A stretch of 64,000 nt of DNA from Lasioglossum baleicum (GCF_051020765.1 NW_027469122.1:682001-746000), one strand, 5' to 3'. Shown: positions 42,292 through 57,180, counted from the stretch's first letter. A program made the numbers and translations. The notes: generated by a model from the letters alone, not told the origin.

Positions 42292-42872
42292 GCATAACGC
42301 ATAACGCATAACGCATAACGCATAACGCATAACGCATAACGCATAACGCATAACGCATAACGCATAACGCATAACGCATAACGCATAACGCATAACGCAT
42401 AACGCATAACGCATAACGCATAACGCATAACGCATAACGCATAACGCATAACGCATAACGCATAACGCATAACGCATAACGCATAACGCATAACGCATAA
42501 CGCATAACGCATAACGCATAACGCATAACGCATAACGCATAACGCATAACGCATAACGCATAACGCATAACGCATAACGCATAACGCATAACGCATAACG
42601 CATAACGCATAACGCATAACGCATAACGCATAACGCATAACGCATAACGCATAACGCATAACGCATAACGCATAACGCATAACGCATAACGCATAACGCA
42701 TAACGCATAACGCATAACGCATAACGCATAACGCATAACGCATAACGCATAACGCATAACGCATAACGCATAACGCATAACGCATAACGCATAACGCATA
42801 ACGCATAACGCATAACGCATAACGCATAACGCATAACGCATAACGCATAACGCATAACGCATAACGCATAAC
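42292..42872 (+). repeat. Pure K run, about 83 heptads
   Basis: Ends at the doubled 3t,2a at 42873/42915, which is itself repeated 420 bp on at 43293/43335. Confidence 0.8.
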
Positions 42873-43656
42873 GCTTAACGAATAACGCATAACGCATAAC
42901 GCATAACGCATAACGCTTAACGAATAACGCATAACGCATAACGCATAACGCATAACGCATAACGCATAACGCATAACGCATAACGCATAACGCATAACGC
43001 ATAACGCATAACGCATAACGCATAACGCATAACGCATAACGCATAACGCATAACGCATAACGCATAACGCATAACGCATAACGCATAACGCATAACGCAT
43101 AACGCATAACGCATAACGCATAACGCATAACGCATAACGCATAACGCATAACGCATAACGCATAACGCATAACGCATAACGCATAACGCATAACGCATAA
43201 CGCATAACGCATAACGCATAACGCATAACGCATAACGCATAACGCATAACGCATAACGCATAACGCATAACGCATAACGCATAACGCATAACGCTTAACG
43301 AATAACGCATAACGCATAACGCATAACGCATAACGCTTAACGAATAACGCATAACGCATAACGCATAACGCATAACGCATAACGCATAACGCATAACGCA
43401 TAACGCATAACGCATAACGCATAACGCATAACGCATAACGCATAACGCATAACGCATAACGCATAACGCATAACGCATAACGCATAACGCATAACGCATA
43501 ACGCATAACGCATAACGCATAACGCATAACGCATAACGCATAACGCATAACGCATAACGCATAACGCATAACGCATAACGCATAACGCATAACGCATAAC
43601 GCATAACGCATAACGCATAACGCATAACGCATAACGCATAACGCATAACGCATAAC

Positions 43657-43733
43657 GCTTAACGAATAACGAATAACGCATAACGCATAACGCATAACGC
43701 GTAACGCGTAACGCGTAACGCATAACGCGTAAC
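43657..43733 (+). repeat. Block U, copy 13 (1+4)
   Basis: The first 5g cluster is reduced to one heptad. 413 bp before M. The same 1+4 state occurs at 45085, 50965 and 52428. Confidence 0.9.
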
Positions 43734-44069
43734 GCATAACGCATAACGCATAACGCATAACGCTTAACGAATAACGCATAACGCATAACGCATAACGCAT
43801 GACGCATAACGCATAACGCATGACGCATGACGCATGACGCATGACGCATAACGCATAACGCATAACGCATAACGCATAACGCATAACGAATAACGCATAT
43901 CGCATAACGCATAACGCATAACGCATAACGCATAACGCATAACGCATAACGCATAACGCATAACGCATAACCCATAACGCATAACGCATAACGCATAACC
44001 CATAACGAATAACGCATAACGCATAACGCATAACACATAACGCATAACGCATATCGCATAACGCATAAC

Positions 44070-44188
44070 GCTCAATGAAAAAGTCATAACGCATAACGCA
44101 TATCGCATAACCCGTAAAGCACAACGCATAACACATAACGCATAACGCATAACACATAACGCATAACGCATAACGTATAACGCTTAAC
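44070..44188 (+). repeat. Block M copy 21, K type
   Basis: Followed directly by pure K without 3g, 3g, 3t. Confidence 0.95.
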
Positions 44189-44720
44189 GCATAACGCATA
44201 ACGCATAACGCATAACGCATAACGCATAACGCATAACGCATAACGCATAACGCATAACGCATAACGCATAACGCATAACGCATAACGCATAACGCATAAC
44301 GCATAACGCATAACGCATAACGCATAACGCATAACGCATAACGCATAACGCATAACGCATAACGCATAACGCATAACGCATAACGCATAACGCATAACGC
44401 ATAACGCATAACGCATAACGCATAACGCATAACGCATAACGCATAACGCATAACGCATAACGCATAACGCATAACGCATAACGCATAACGCATAACGCAT
44501 AACGCATAACGCATAACGCATAACGCATAACGCATAACGCATAACGCATAACGCATAACGCATAACGCATAACGCATAACGCATAACGCATAACGCATAA
44601 CGCATAACGCATAACGCATAACGCATAACGCATAACGCATAACGCATAACGCATAACGCATAACGCATAACGCATAACGCATAACGCATAACGCATAACG
44701 CATAACGCATAACGCATAAC
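44189..44720 (+). repeat. Pure K run, about 76 heptads
   Basis: From the end of M to the doubled 3t,2a at 44721/44763. Confidence 0.8.
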
Positions 44721-45084
44721 GCTTAACGAATAACGCATAACGCATAACGCATAACGCATAACGCTTAACGAATAACGCATAACGCATAACGCATAACGCA
44801 TAACGCATAACGCATAACGCATAACGCATAACGCATAACGCATAACGCATAACGCATAACGCATAACGCATAACGCATAACGCATAACGCATAACGCATA
44901 ACGCATAACGCATAACGCATAACGCATAACGCATAACGCATAACGCATAACGCATAACGCATAACGCATAACGCATAACGCATAACGCATAACGCATAAC
45001 GCATAACGCATAACGCATAACGCATAACGCATAACGCATAACGCATAACGCATAACGCATAACGCATAACGCATAACGCATAAC

Positions 45085-45161
45085 GCTTAACGAATAACGA
45101 ATAACGCATAACGCATAACGCGTAACGCGTAACGCGTAACGCGTAACGCGTAACGCGTAAC
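45085..45161 (+). repeat. Block U, copy 14, 3g-homogenised (1+4)
   Basis: 3t, 2a, 2a, K, K, then six consecutive 3g. The block keeps its eleven-heptad length, but the K at positions 6 and 10 of other U copies are 3g here. This looks like local gene conversion or a compensated slippage. Confidence 0.9.
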
Positions 45162-45490
45162 GCATAACGCATAACGCATAACGCATAACGCTTAACGAAT
45201 AACGCATAACGCATAACGCATAACGCATGACGCATAACGCATAACGCATGACGCATGACGCATGACGCATGACGCATAACGCATAACGCATAACGCATAA
45301 CGCATAACGCATAACGAATAACGCATATCGCATAACGCATAACGCATAACGCATAACGCATAACGCATAACGCATAACGCATAACGCATAACCCATAACG
45401 CATAACGCATAACGCATAACCCATAACGAATAACGCATAACGCATAACGCATAACACATAACGCATAACGCATATCGCATAACGCATAAC

Positions 45491-45609
45491 GCTCAATGAA
45501 AAAGTCATAACGCATAACGCATATCGCATAACCCGTAAAGCACAACGCATAACACATAACGCATAACGCATAACACATAACGCATAACGCATAACGTATA
45601 ACGCTTAAC
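45491..45609 (+). repeat. Block M copy 22, K type
   Basis: 1,421 bp after copy 21. Followed by 3g, 3g, 3t near 45666. Confidence 0.95.
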
Positions 45610-45868
45610 GCATAACGCATAACGCATAACGCATAACGCATAACGCATAACGCATAACGCATAACGCGTAACGCGTAACGCTTAACGCATAACGCATAAC
45701 GCATAACGCATAACGCATAACGCATAACGCATAACGCATAACGCATAACGCATAACGCATAACGCATAACGCATAACGCATAACGCATAACGCATAACGC
45801 ATAACGCATAACGCATAACGCATAACGCATAACGCTTAACGAATAACGCATAACGCATAACGCATAAC

Positions 45869-45917
45869 GCATGACGCATGACGCATGACGCATGACGCAT
45901 GACGCATGACGCATGAC
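45869..45917 (+). repeat. 5g run, 7 copies
   Basis: After 3t, 2a, K three times. Confidence 0.9.
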
Positions 45918-46449
45918 GCATAACGCATAACGCATAACGCATAACGCATAACGCATAACGCATAACGCATAACGCATAACGCATAACGCATAACGCATAA
46001 CGCATAACGCATAACGCATAACGCATAACGCATAACGCATAACGCATAACGCATAACGCATAACGCATAACGCATAACGCATAACGCATAACGCATAACG
46101 CATAACGCATAACGCATAACGCATAACGCATAACGCATAACGCATAACGCATAACGCATAACGCATAACGCATAACGCATAACGCATAACGCATAACGCA
46201 TAACGCATAACGCATAACGCATAACGCATAACGCATAACGCATAACGCATAACGCATAACGCATAACGCATAACGCATAACGCATAACGCATAACGCATA
46301 ACGCATAACGCATAACGCATAACGCATAACGCATAACGCATAACGCATAACGCATAACGCATAACGCATAACGCATAACGCATAACGCATAACGCATAAC
46401 GCATAACGCATAACGCATAACGCATAACGCATAACGCATAACGCATAAC
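45918..46449 (+). repeat. Pure K run, about 76 heptads
   Basis: Ends at the doubled 3t,2a at 46450/46492. Confidence 0.8.
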
Positions 46450-46855
46450 GCTTAACGAATAACGCATAACGCATAACGCATAACGCATAACGCTTAACGA
46501 ATAACGCATAACGCATAACGCATAACGCATAACGCATAACGCATAACGCATAACGCATAACGCATAACGCATAACGCATAACGCATAACGCATAACGCAT
46601 AACGCATAACGCATAACGCATAACGCATAACGCATAACGCATAACGCATAACGCATAACGCATAACGCATAACGCATAACGCATAACGCATAACGCATAA
46701 CGCATAACGCATAACGCATAACGCATAACGCATAACGCATAACGCATAACGCATAACGCATAACGCATAACGCATAACGCATAACGCATAACGCATAACG
46801 CATAACGCATAACGCATAACGCATAACGCATAACGCATAACGCATAACGCATAAC

Positions 46856-46932
46856 GCTTAACGAATAACGAATAACGCATAACGCATAACGCATAACGCG
46901 TAACGCGTAACGCGTAACGCATAACGCGTAAC
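46856..46932 (+). repeat. Block U, copy 15 (4+4)
   Basis: 434 bp before M. Confidence 0.9.
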
Positions 46933-47289
46933 GCATAACGCATAACGCATAACGCATAACGCTTAACGAATAACGCATAACGCATAACGCATAACGCATA
47001 ACGCATAACGCATGACGCATGACGCATGACGCATGACGCATAACGCATAACGCATGACGCATGACGCATGACGCATGACGCATAACGCATAACGCATAAC
47101 GCATAACGCATAACGAATAACGCATATCGCATAACGCATAACGCATAACGCATAACGCATAACGCATAACGCATAACGCATAACGCATAACCCATAACGC
47201 ATAACGCATAACGCATAACCCATAACGAATAACGCATAACGCATAACGCATAACACATAACGCATAACGCATATCGCATAACGCATAAC

Positions 47290-47408
47290 GCTCAATGAAA
47301 AAGTCATAACGCATAACGCATATCGCATAACCCGTAAAGCACAACGCATAACACATAACGCATAACGCATAACACATAACGCATAACGCATAACGTATAA
47401 CGCTTAAC
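47290..47408 (+). repeat. Block M copy 23, K type
   Basis: 1,799 bp after copy 22. Followed by 3g, 3g, 3t and then two doubled 3t,2a motifs (47626/47668 and 47822/47864). Confidence 0.95.
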
Positions 47409-48150
47409 GCATAACGCATAACGCATAACGCATAACGCATAACGCATAACGCATAACGCATAACGCGTAACGCGTAACGCTTAACGCATAACGCATAACG
47501 CATAACGCATAACGCATAACGCATAACGCATAACGCATAACGCATAACGCATAACGCATAACGCATAACGCATAACGCATAACGCATAACGCATAACGCA
47601 TAACGCATAACGCATAACGCATAACGCTTAACGAATAACGCATAACGCATAACGCATAACGCATAACGCTTAACGAATAACGCATAACGCATAACGCATA
47701 ACGCATAACGCATAACGCATAACGCATAACGCATAACGCATAACGCATAACGCATAACGCATAACGCATAACGCATAACGCATAACGCATAACGCATAAC
47801 GCATAACGCATAACGCATAACGCTTAACGAATAACGCATAACGCATAACGCATAACGCATAACGCTTAACGAATAACGCATAACGCATAACGCATAACGC
47901 ATAACGCATAACGCATAACGCATAACGCATAACGCATAACGCATAACGCATAACGCATAACGCATAACGCATAACGCATAACGCATAACGCATAACGCAT
48001 AACGCATAACGCATAACGCATAACGCATAACGCATAACGCATAACGCATAACGCATAACGCATAACGCATAACGCATAACGCATAACGCATAACGCATAA
48101 CGCATAACGCATAACGCATAACGCATAACGCATAACGCATAACGCATAAC

Positions 48151-48227
48151 GCTTAACGAATAACGAATAACGCATAACGCATAACGCATAACGCGTAACG
48201 CGTAACGCGTAACGCATAACGCGTAAC
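48151..48227 (+). repeat. Block U, copy 16 (4+4)
   Basis: 448 bp before M. Confidence 0.9.
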
Positions 48228-48598
48228 GCATAACGCATAACGCATAACGCATAACGCTTAACGAATAACGCATAACGCATAACGCATAACGCATAACGCA
48301 TAACGCATGACGCATGACGCATGACGCATGACGCATAACGCATAACGCATGACGCATGACGCATGACGCATGACGCATAACGCATAACGCATAACGCATA
48401 ACGCATAACGCATAACGAATAACGCATATCGCATAACGCATAACGCATAACGCATAACGCATAACGCATAACGCATAACGCATAACGCATAACGCATAAC
48501 CCATAACGCATAACGCATAACGCATAACCCATAACGAATAACGCATAACGCATAACGCATAACACATAACGCATAACGCATATCGCATAACGCATAAC

Positions 48599-48717
48599 GC
48601 TCAATGAAAAAGTCATAACGCATAACGCATATCGCATAACCCGTAAAGCACAACGCATAACACATAACGCATAACGCATAACACATAACGCATAACGCAT
48701 AACGTATAACGCTTAAC
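48599..48717 (+). repeat. Block M copy 24, K type
   Basis: 1,309 bp after copy 23. Followed by 3g, 3g, 3t and a lone 6g near 48853, a remnant of the B pattern. Confidence 0.95.
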
Positions 48718-48941
48718 GCATAACGCATAACGCATAACGCATAACGCATAACGCATAACGCATAACGCGTAACGCGTAACGCTTAACGCATAACGCATAA
48801 CGCATAACGCATAACGCATAACGCATAACGCATAACGCATAACGCATAACGCATAGCGCATAACGCATAACGCATAACGCATAACGCATAACGCATAACG
48901 CATAACGCTTAACGAATAACGCATAACGCATAACGCATAAC

Positions 48942-48990
48942 GCATGACGCATGACGCATGACGCATGACGCATGACGCATGACGCATGAC
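48942..48990 (+). repeat. 5g run, 7 copies
   Basis: After 3t, 2a, K three times. Confidence 0.9.
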
Positions 48991-49508
48991 GCATAACGCA
49001 TAACGCATAACGCATAACGCATAACGCATAACGCATAACGCATAACGCATAACGCATAACGCATAACGCATAACGCATAACGCATAACGCATAACGCATA
49101 ACGCATAACGCATAACGCATAACGCATAACGCATAACGCATAACGCATAACGCATAACGCATAACGCATAACGCATAACGCATAACGCATAACGCATAAC
49201 GCATAACGCATAACGCATAACGCATAACGCATAACGCATAACGCATAACGCATAACGCATAACGCATAACGCATAACGCATAACGCATAACGCATAACGC
49301 ATAACGCATAACGCATAACGCATAACGCATAACGCATAACGCATAACGCATAACGCATAACGCATAACGCATAACGCATAACGCATAACGCATAACGCAT
49401 AACGCATAACGCATAACGCATAACGCATAACGCATAACGCATAACGCATAACGCATAACGCATAACGCATAACGCATAACGCATAACGCATAACGCATAA
49501 CGCATAAC
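48991..49508 (+). repeat. Pure K run, about 74 heptads
   Basis: Between two 5g runs. Confidence 0.8.
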
Positions 49509-49543
49509 GCTTAACGAATAACGCATAACGCATAACGCATAAC

Positions 49544-49585
49544 GCATGACGCATGACGCATGACGCATGACGCATGACGCATGAC
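49544..49585 (+). repeat. 5g run, 6 copies
   Basis: 602 bp (86 heptads) after the run at 48942, parallel to the 41690/42243 pair. Confidence 0.9.
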
Positions 49586-50173
49586 GCATAACGCATAACG
49601 CATAACGCATAACGCATAACGCATAACGCATAACGCATAACGCATAACGCATAACGCATAACGCATAACGCATAACGCATAACGCATAACGCATAACGCA
49701 TAACGCATAACGCATAACGCATAACGCATAACGCATAACGCATAACGCATAACGCATAACGCATAACGCATAACGCATAACGCATAACGCATAACGCATA
49801 ACGCATAACGCATAACGCATAACGCATAACGCATAACGCATAACGCATAACGCATAACGCATAACGCATAACGCATAACGCATAACGCATAACGCATAAC
49901 GCATAACGCATAACGCATAACGCATAACGCATAACGCATAACGCATAACGCATAACGCATAACGCATAACGCATAACGCATAACGCATAACGCATAACGC
50001 ATAACGCATAACGCATAACGCATAACGCATAACGCATAACGCATAACGCATAACGCATAACGCATAACGCATAACGCATAACGCATAACGCATAACGCAT
50101 AACGCATAACGCATAACGCATAACGCATAACGCATAACGCATAACGCATAACGCATAACGCATAACGCATAAC
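49586..50173 (+). repeat. Pure K run, about 84 heptads
   Basis: Ends at the doubled 3t,2a at 50174/50216. Confidence 0.8.
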
Positions 50174-50964
50174 GCTTAACGAATAACGCATAACGCATAA
50201 CGCATAACGCATAACGCTTAACGAATAACGCATAACGCATAACGCATAACGCATAACGCATAACGCATAACGCATAACGCATAACGCATAACGCATAACG
50301 CATAACGCATAACGCATAACGCATAACGCATAACGCATAACGCATAACGCATAACGCATAACGCATAACGCATAACGCATAACGCATAACGCATAACGCA
50401 TAACGCATAACGCATAACGCATAACGCATAACGCATAACGCATAACGCATAACGCATAACGCATAACGCATAACGCATAACGCATAACGCATAACGCATA
50501 ACGCATAACGCATAACGCATAACGCATAACGCATAACGCATAACGCATAACGCATAACGCATAACGCATAACGCATAACGCATAACGCATAACGCATAAC
50601 GCATAACGCATAACGCATAACGCTTAACGAATAACGCATAACGCATAACGCATAACGCATAACGCTTAACGAATAACGCATAACGCATAACGCATAACGC
50701 ATAACGCATAACGCATAACGCATAACGCATAACGCATAACGCATAACGCATAACGCATAACGCATAACGCATAACGCATAACGCATAACGCATAACGCAT
50801 AACGCATAACGCATAACGCATAACGCATAACGCATAACGCATAACGCATAACGCATAACGCATAACGCATAACGCATAACGCATAACGCATAACGCATAA
50901 CGCATAACGCATAACGCATAACGCATAACGCATAACGCATAACGCATAACGCATAACGCATAAC

Positions 50965-51041
50965 GCTTAACGAATAACGAATAACGCATAACGCATAACG
51001 CATAACGCGTAACGCGTAACGCGTAACGCATAACGCGTAAC
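50965..51041 (+). repeat. Block U, copy 17 (1+4)
   Basis: 406 bp before M. Confidence 0.9.
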
Positions 51042-51370
51042 GCATAACGCATAACGCATAACGCATAACGCTTAACGAATAACGCATAACGCATAACGCA
51101 TAACGCATGACGCATAACGCATAACGCATGACGCATGACGCATGACGCATGACGCATAACGCATAACGCATAACGCATAACGCATAACGCATAACGAATA
51201 ACGCATATCGCATAACGCATAACGCATAACGCATAACGCATAACGCATAACGCATAACGCATAACGCATAACCCATAACGCATAACGCATAACGCATAAC
51301 CCATAACGAATAACGCATAACGCATAACGCATAACACATAACGCATAACGCATATCGCATAACGCATAAC

Positions 51371-51489
51371 GCTCAATGAAAAAGTCATAACGCATAACGC
51401 ATATCGCATAACCCGTAAAGCACAACGCATAACACATAACGCATAACGCATAACACATAACGCATAACGCATAACGTATAACGCTTAAC
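51371..51489 (+). repeat. Block M copy 25, K type
   Basis: 2,772 bp after copy 24; followed directly by pure K. Confidence 0.95.
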
Positions 51490-52056
51490 GCATAACGCAT
51501 AACGCATAACGCATAACGCATAACGCATAACGCATAACGCATAACGCATAACGCATAACGCATAACGCATAACGCATAACGCATAACGCATAACGCATAA
51601 CGCATAACGCATAACGCATAACGCATAACGCATAACGCATAACGCATAACGCATAACGCATAACGCATAACGCATAACGCATAACGCATAACGCATAACG
51701 CATAACGCATAACGCATAACGCATAACGCATAACGCATAACGCATAACGCATAACGCATAACGCATAACGCATAACGCATAACGCATAACGCATAACGCA
51801 TAACGCATAACGCATAACGCATAACGCATAACGCATAACGCATAACGCATAACGCATAACGCATAACGCATAACGCATAACGCATAACGCATAACGCATA
51901 ACGCATAACGCATAACGCATAACGCATAACGCATAACGCATAACGCATAACGCATAACGCATAACGCATAACGCATAACGCATAACGCATAACGCATAAC
52001 GCATAACGCATAACGCATAACGCATAACGCATAACGCATAACGCATAACGCATAAC
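51490..52056 (+). repeat. Pure K run, about 81 heptads
   Basis: From the end of M to the doubled 3t,2a at 52057/52099. Same arrangement as 44070-44763 with five more K. Confidence 0.8.
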
Positions 52057-52427
52057 GCTTAACGAATAACGCATAACGCATAACGCATAACGCATAACGC
52101 TTAACGAATAACGCATAACGCATAACGCATAACGCATAACGCATAACGCATAACGCATAACGCATAACGCATAACGCATAACGCATAACGCATAACGCAT
52201 AACGCATAACGCATAACGCATAACGCATAACGCATAACGCATAACGCATAACGCATAACGCATAACGCATAACGCATAACGCATAACGCATAACGCATAA
52301 CGCATAACGCATAACGCATAACGCATAACGCATAACGCATAACGCATAACGCATAACGCATAACGCATAACGCATAACGCATAACGCATAACGCATAACG
52401 CATAACGCATAACGCATAACGCATAAC

Positions 52428-52504
52428 GCTTAACGAATAACGAATAACGCATAACGCATAACGCATAACGCGTAACGCGTAACGCGTAACGCATAACGCG
52501 TAAC
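52428..52504 (+). repeat. Block U, copy 18 (1+4)
   Basis: 406 bp before M. Confidence 0.9.
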
Positions 52505-52833
52505 GCATAACGCATAACGCATAACGCATAACGCTTAACGAATAACGCATAACGCATAACGCATAACGCATGACGCATAACGCATAACGCATGACGCATG
52601 ACGCATGACGCATGACGCATAACGCATAACGCATAACGCATAACGCATAACGCATAACGAATAACGCATATCGCATAACGCATAACGCATAACGCATAAC
52701 GCATAACGCATAACGCATAACGCATAACGCATAACCCATAACGCATAACGCATAACGCATAACCCATAACGAATAACGCATAACGCATAACGCATAACAC
52801 ATAACGCATAACGCATATCGCATAACGCATAAC

Positions 52834-52952
52834 GCTCAATGAAAAAGTCATAACGCATAACGCATATCGCATAACCCGTAAAGCACAACGCATAACACAT
52901 AACGCATAACGCATAACACATAACGCATAACGCATAACGTATAACGCTTAAC
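52834..52952 (+). repeat. Block M copy 26, K type
   Basis: 1,463 bp after copy 25; followed by 3g, 3g, 3t. Confidence 0.95.
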
Positions 52953-53204
52953 GCATAACGCATAACGCATAACGCATAACGCATAACGCATAACGCATAA
53001 CGCATAACGCGTAACGCGTAACGCTTAACGCATAACGCATAACGCATAACGCATAACGCATAACGCATAACGCATAACGCATAACGCATAACGCATAACG
53101 CATAACGCATAACGCATAACGCATAACGCATAACGCATAACGCATAACGCATAACGCATAACGCATAACGCTTAACGAATAACGCATAACGCATAACGCA
53201 TCAC

Positions 53205-53253
53205 GCATGACGCATGACGCATGACGCATGACGCATGACGCATGACGCATGAC
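53205..53253 (+). repeat. 5g run, 7 copies, led by gcatcac
   Basis: The heptad before the run (53198-53204) is gcatcac, the only 5c seen in the window. It probably arose from the first member of an eight-copy run. Confidence 0.9.
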
Positions 53254-53771
53254 GCATAACGCATAACGCATAACGCATAACGCATAACGCATAACGCATA
53301 ACGCATAACGCATAACGCATAACGCATAACGCATAACGCATAACGCATAACGCATAACGCATAACGCATAACGCATAACGCATAACGCATAACGCATAAC
53401 GCATAACGCATAACGCATAACGCATAACGCATAACGCATAACGCATAACGCATAACGCATAACGCATAACGCATAACGCATAACGCATAACGCATAACGC
53501 ATAACGCATAACGCATAACGCATAACGCATAACGCATAACGCATAACGCATAACGCATAACGCATAACGCATAACGCATAACGCATAACGCATAACGCAT
53601 AACGCATAACGCATAACGCATAACGCATAACGCATAACGCATAACGCATAACGCATAACGCATAACGCATAACGCATAACGCATAACGCATAACGCATAA
53701 CGCATAACGCATAACGCATAACGCATAACGCATAACGCATAACGCATAACGCATAACGCATAACGCATAAC
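53254..53771 (+). repeat. Pure K run, about 74 heptads
   Basis: Ends at the doubled 3t,2a at 53772/53814. Confidence 0.8.
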
Positions 53772-54170
53772 GCTTAACGAATAACGCATAACGCATAACG
53801 CATAACGCATAACGCTTAACGAATAACGCATAACGCATAACGCATAACGCATAACGCATAACGCATAACGCATAACGCATAACGCATAACGCATAACGCA
53901 TAACGCATAACGCATAACGCATAACGCATAACGCATAACGCATAACGCATAACGCATAACGCATAACGCATAACGCATAACGCATAACGCATAACGCATA
54001 ACGCATAACGCATAACGCATAACGCATAACGCATAACGCATAACGCATAACGCATAACGCATAACGCATAACGCATAACGCATAACGCATAACGCATAAC
54101 GCATAACGCATAACGCATAACGCATAACGCATAACGCATAACGCATAACGCATAACGCATAACGCATAAC

Positions 54171-54247
54171 GCTTAACGAATAACGAATAACGCATAACGC
54201 ATAACGCATAACGCGTAACGCGTAACGCGTAACGCATAACGCGTAAC
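54171..54247 (+). repeat. Block U, copy 19 (4+4)
   Basis: 434 bp before M. Confidence 0.9.
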
Positions 54248-54604
54248 GCATAACGCATAACGCATAACGCATAACGCTTAACGAATAACGCATAACGCAT
54301 AACGCATAACGCATAACGCATAACGCATGACGCATGACGCATGACGCATGACGCATAACGCATAACGCATGACGCATGACGCATGACGCATGACGCATAA
54401 CGCATAACGCATAACGCATAACGCATAACGAATAACGCATATCGCATAACGCATAACGCATAACGCATAACGCATAACGCATAACGCATAACGCATAACG
54501 CATAACCCATAACGCATAACGCATAACGCATAACCCATAACGAATAACGCATAACGCATAACGCATAACACATAACGCATAACGCATATCGCATAACGCA
54601 TAAC

Positions 54605-54723
54605 GCTCAATGAAAAAGTCATAACGCATAACGCATATCGCATAACCCGTAAAGCACAACGCATAACAAATAACGCATAACGCATAACACATAACGCATA
54701 ACGCATAACGTATAACGCTTAAC
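54605..54723 (+). repeat. Block M copy 27, K type, with aaataac
   Basis: The first 1a of the block is aaataac here, a second substitution found in no other M copy. It gives this copy a private marker. Confidence 0.93.
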
Positions 54724-54947
54724 GCATAACGCATAACGCATAACGCATAACGCATAACGCATAACGCATAACGCATAACGCGTAACGCGTAACGCTTAAC
54801 GCATAACGCATAACGCATAACGCATAACGCATAACGCATAACGCATAACGCATAACGCATAACGCATAACGCATAACGCATAACGCATAACGCATAACGC
54901 ATAACGCATAACGCATAACGCATAACGCATAACGCATAACGCATAAC

Positions 54948-55024
54948 GCTTAACGAATAACGAATAACGCATAACGCATAACGCATAACGCGTAACGCGT
55001 AACGCGTAACGCATAACGCGTAAC
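54948..55024 (+). repeat. Block U, copy 20 (single 5g cluster)
   Basis: Only 224 bp after the end of the previous M. Followed by four 5g and a long K run to the doubled 3t,2a near 55481/55523. Confidence 0.88.
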
Positions 55025-55857
55025 GCATAACGCATAACGCATAACGCATAACGCTTAACGAATAACGCATAACGCATAACGCATAACGCATAACGCATAA
55101 CGCATGACGCATGACGCATGACGCATGACGCATAACGCATAACGCATAACGCATAACGCATAACGCATAACGCATAACGCATAACGCATAACGCATAACG
55201 CATAACGCATAACGCATAACGCATAACGCATAACGCATAACGCATAACGCATAACGCATAACGCATAACGCATAACGCATAACGCATAACGCATAACGCA
55301 TAACGCATAACGCATAACGCATAACGCATAACGCATAACGCATAACGCATAACGCATAACGCATAACGCATAACGCATAACGCATAACGCATAACGCATA
55401 ACGCATAACGCATAACGCATAACGCATAACGCATAACGCATAACGCATAACGCATAACGCATAACGCATAACGCATAACGCTTAACGAATAACGCATAAC
55501 GCATAACGCATAACGCATAACGCTTAACGAATAACGCATAACGCATAACGCATAACGCATAACGCATAACGCATAACGCATAACGCATAACGCATAACGC
55601 ATAACGCATAACGCATAACGCATAACGCATAACGCATAACGCATAACGCATAACGCATAACGCATAACGCATAACGCATAACGCATAACGCATAACGCAT
55701 AACGCATAACGCATAACGCATAACGCATAACGCATAACGCATAACGCATAACGCATAACGCATAACGCATAACGCATAACGCATAACGCATAACGCATAA
55801 CGCATAACGCATAACGCATAACGCATAACGCATAACGCATAACGCATAACGCATAAC

Positions 55858-55934
55858 GCTTAACGAATAACGAATAACGCATAACGCATAACGCATAACG
55901 CGTAACGCGTAACGCGTAACGCATAACGCGTAAC
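55858..55934 (+). repeat. Block U, copy 21 (4+3)
   Basis: 434 bp before M. Start of the segment that matches 24386-26786. Confidence 0.9.
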
Positions 55935-56291
55935 GCATAACGCATAACGCATAACGCATAACGCTTAACGAATAACGCATAACGCATAACGCATAACGCA
56001 TAACGCATAACGCATGACGCATGACGCATGACGCATGACGCATAACGCATAACGCATGACGCATGACGCATGACGCATAACGCATAACGCATAACGCATA
56101 ACGCATAACGCATAACGAATAACGCATATCGCATAACGCATAACGCATAACGCATAACGCATAACGCATAACGCATAACGCATAACGCATAACCCATAAC
56201 GCATAACGCATAACGCATAACCCATAACGAATAACGCATAACGCATAACGCATAACACATAACGCATAACGCATATCGCATAACGCATAAC

Positions 56292-56410
56292 GCTCAATGA
56301 AAAAGTCATAACGCATAACGCATATCGCATAACCCGTAAAGCACAACGCATAACACATAACGCATAACGCATAACACATAACGCATAACGCATAACGTAT
56401 AACGCTTAAC
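56292..56410 (+). repeat. Block M copy 28, K type
   Basis: 31,465 bp (4,495 heptads) after M at 24827, to which it corresponds after allowing for the phase shift rule (no insertion lies between them). Confidence 0.95.
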
Positions 56411-56466
56411 GCATAACGCATAACGCATAACGCATAACGCATAACGCATAACGCATAACGCATAAC

Positions 56467-56823
56467 GCGTAACGCGTAACGCTTAACGCATAACGCATAA
56501 CGCATAACGCATAACGCATAACGCATAACGCATAACGCATAACGCATAACGCATAACGCATAACGCATAACGCATAACGCATAACGCATAACGCATAACG
56601 CATAACGCATAATACATAACGCATAACGCATAACGCATAACGCATAACGCATAACGCATAACGCATAACGCATAACGCATAACGCATAACGCATAACGCA
56701 TAGCGCATAACGCATAACGCATAACGCATAACGCATAACCCATAACGCATAACGCATAACCCATAACGCATAACGCATAACGCATAACGCATAACGCATA
56801 ACGCATAACGCATAATCCATAAC
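56467..56823 (+). repeat. Block B copy 9
   Basis: 3g, 3g, 3t to 7t, 1c. The usual K, 1a after the final 1c is replaced by K, so this copy has lost its last marker. Confidence 0.82.
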
Positions 56824-57180
56824 GCATAACGCATAACGCATAACGCATAACGCATAACGCATAACGCATAACGCATAACGCATAACGCATAACGCATAAC
56901 GCATAACGCATAACGCATAACGCATAACGCATAACGCATAACGCATAACGCATAACGCATAACGCATAACGCATAACGCATAACGCATAACGCATAACGC
57001 ATAACGCATAACGCATAACGCATAACGCATAACGCATAACGCATAACGCATAACGCATAACGCATAACGCATAACGCATAACGCATAACGCATAACGCAT
57101 AACGCATAACGCATAACGCATAACGCATAACGCATAACGCATAACGCATAACGCATAACGCATAACGCATAACGCATAAC

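Noticed and set aside
41461..45480. Very long - strand open reading frames, up to 1,339 codons of MRYALCV repeats, and hundreds of shorter ones
   Set aside because: They follow from a stop-free 7-bp unit, exist in all three frames at once, begin at arbitrary ATGs, have no ribosome binding site or unique sequence, and end wherever a 3t, 3c or 1t heptad happens to lie.
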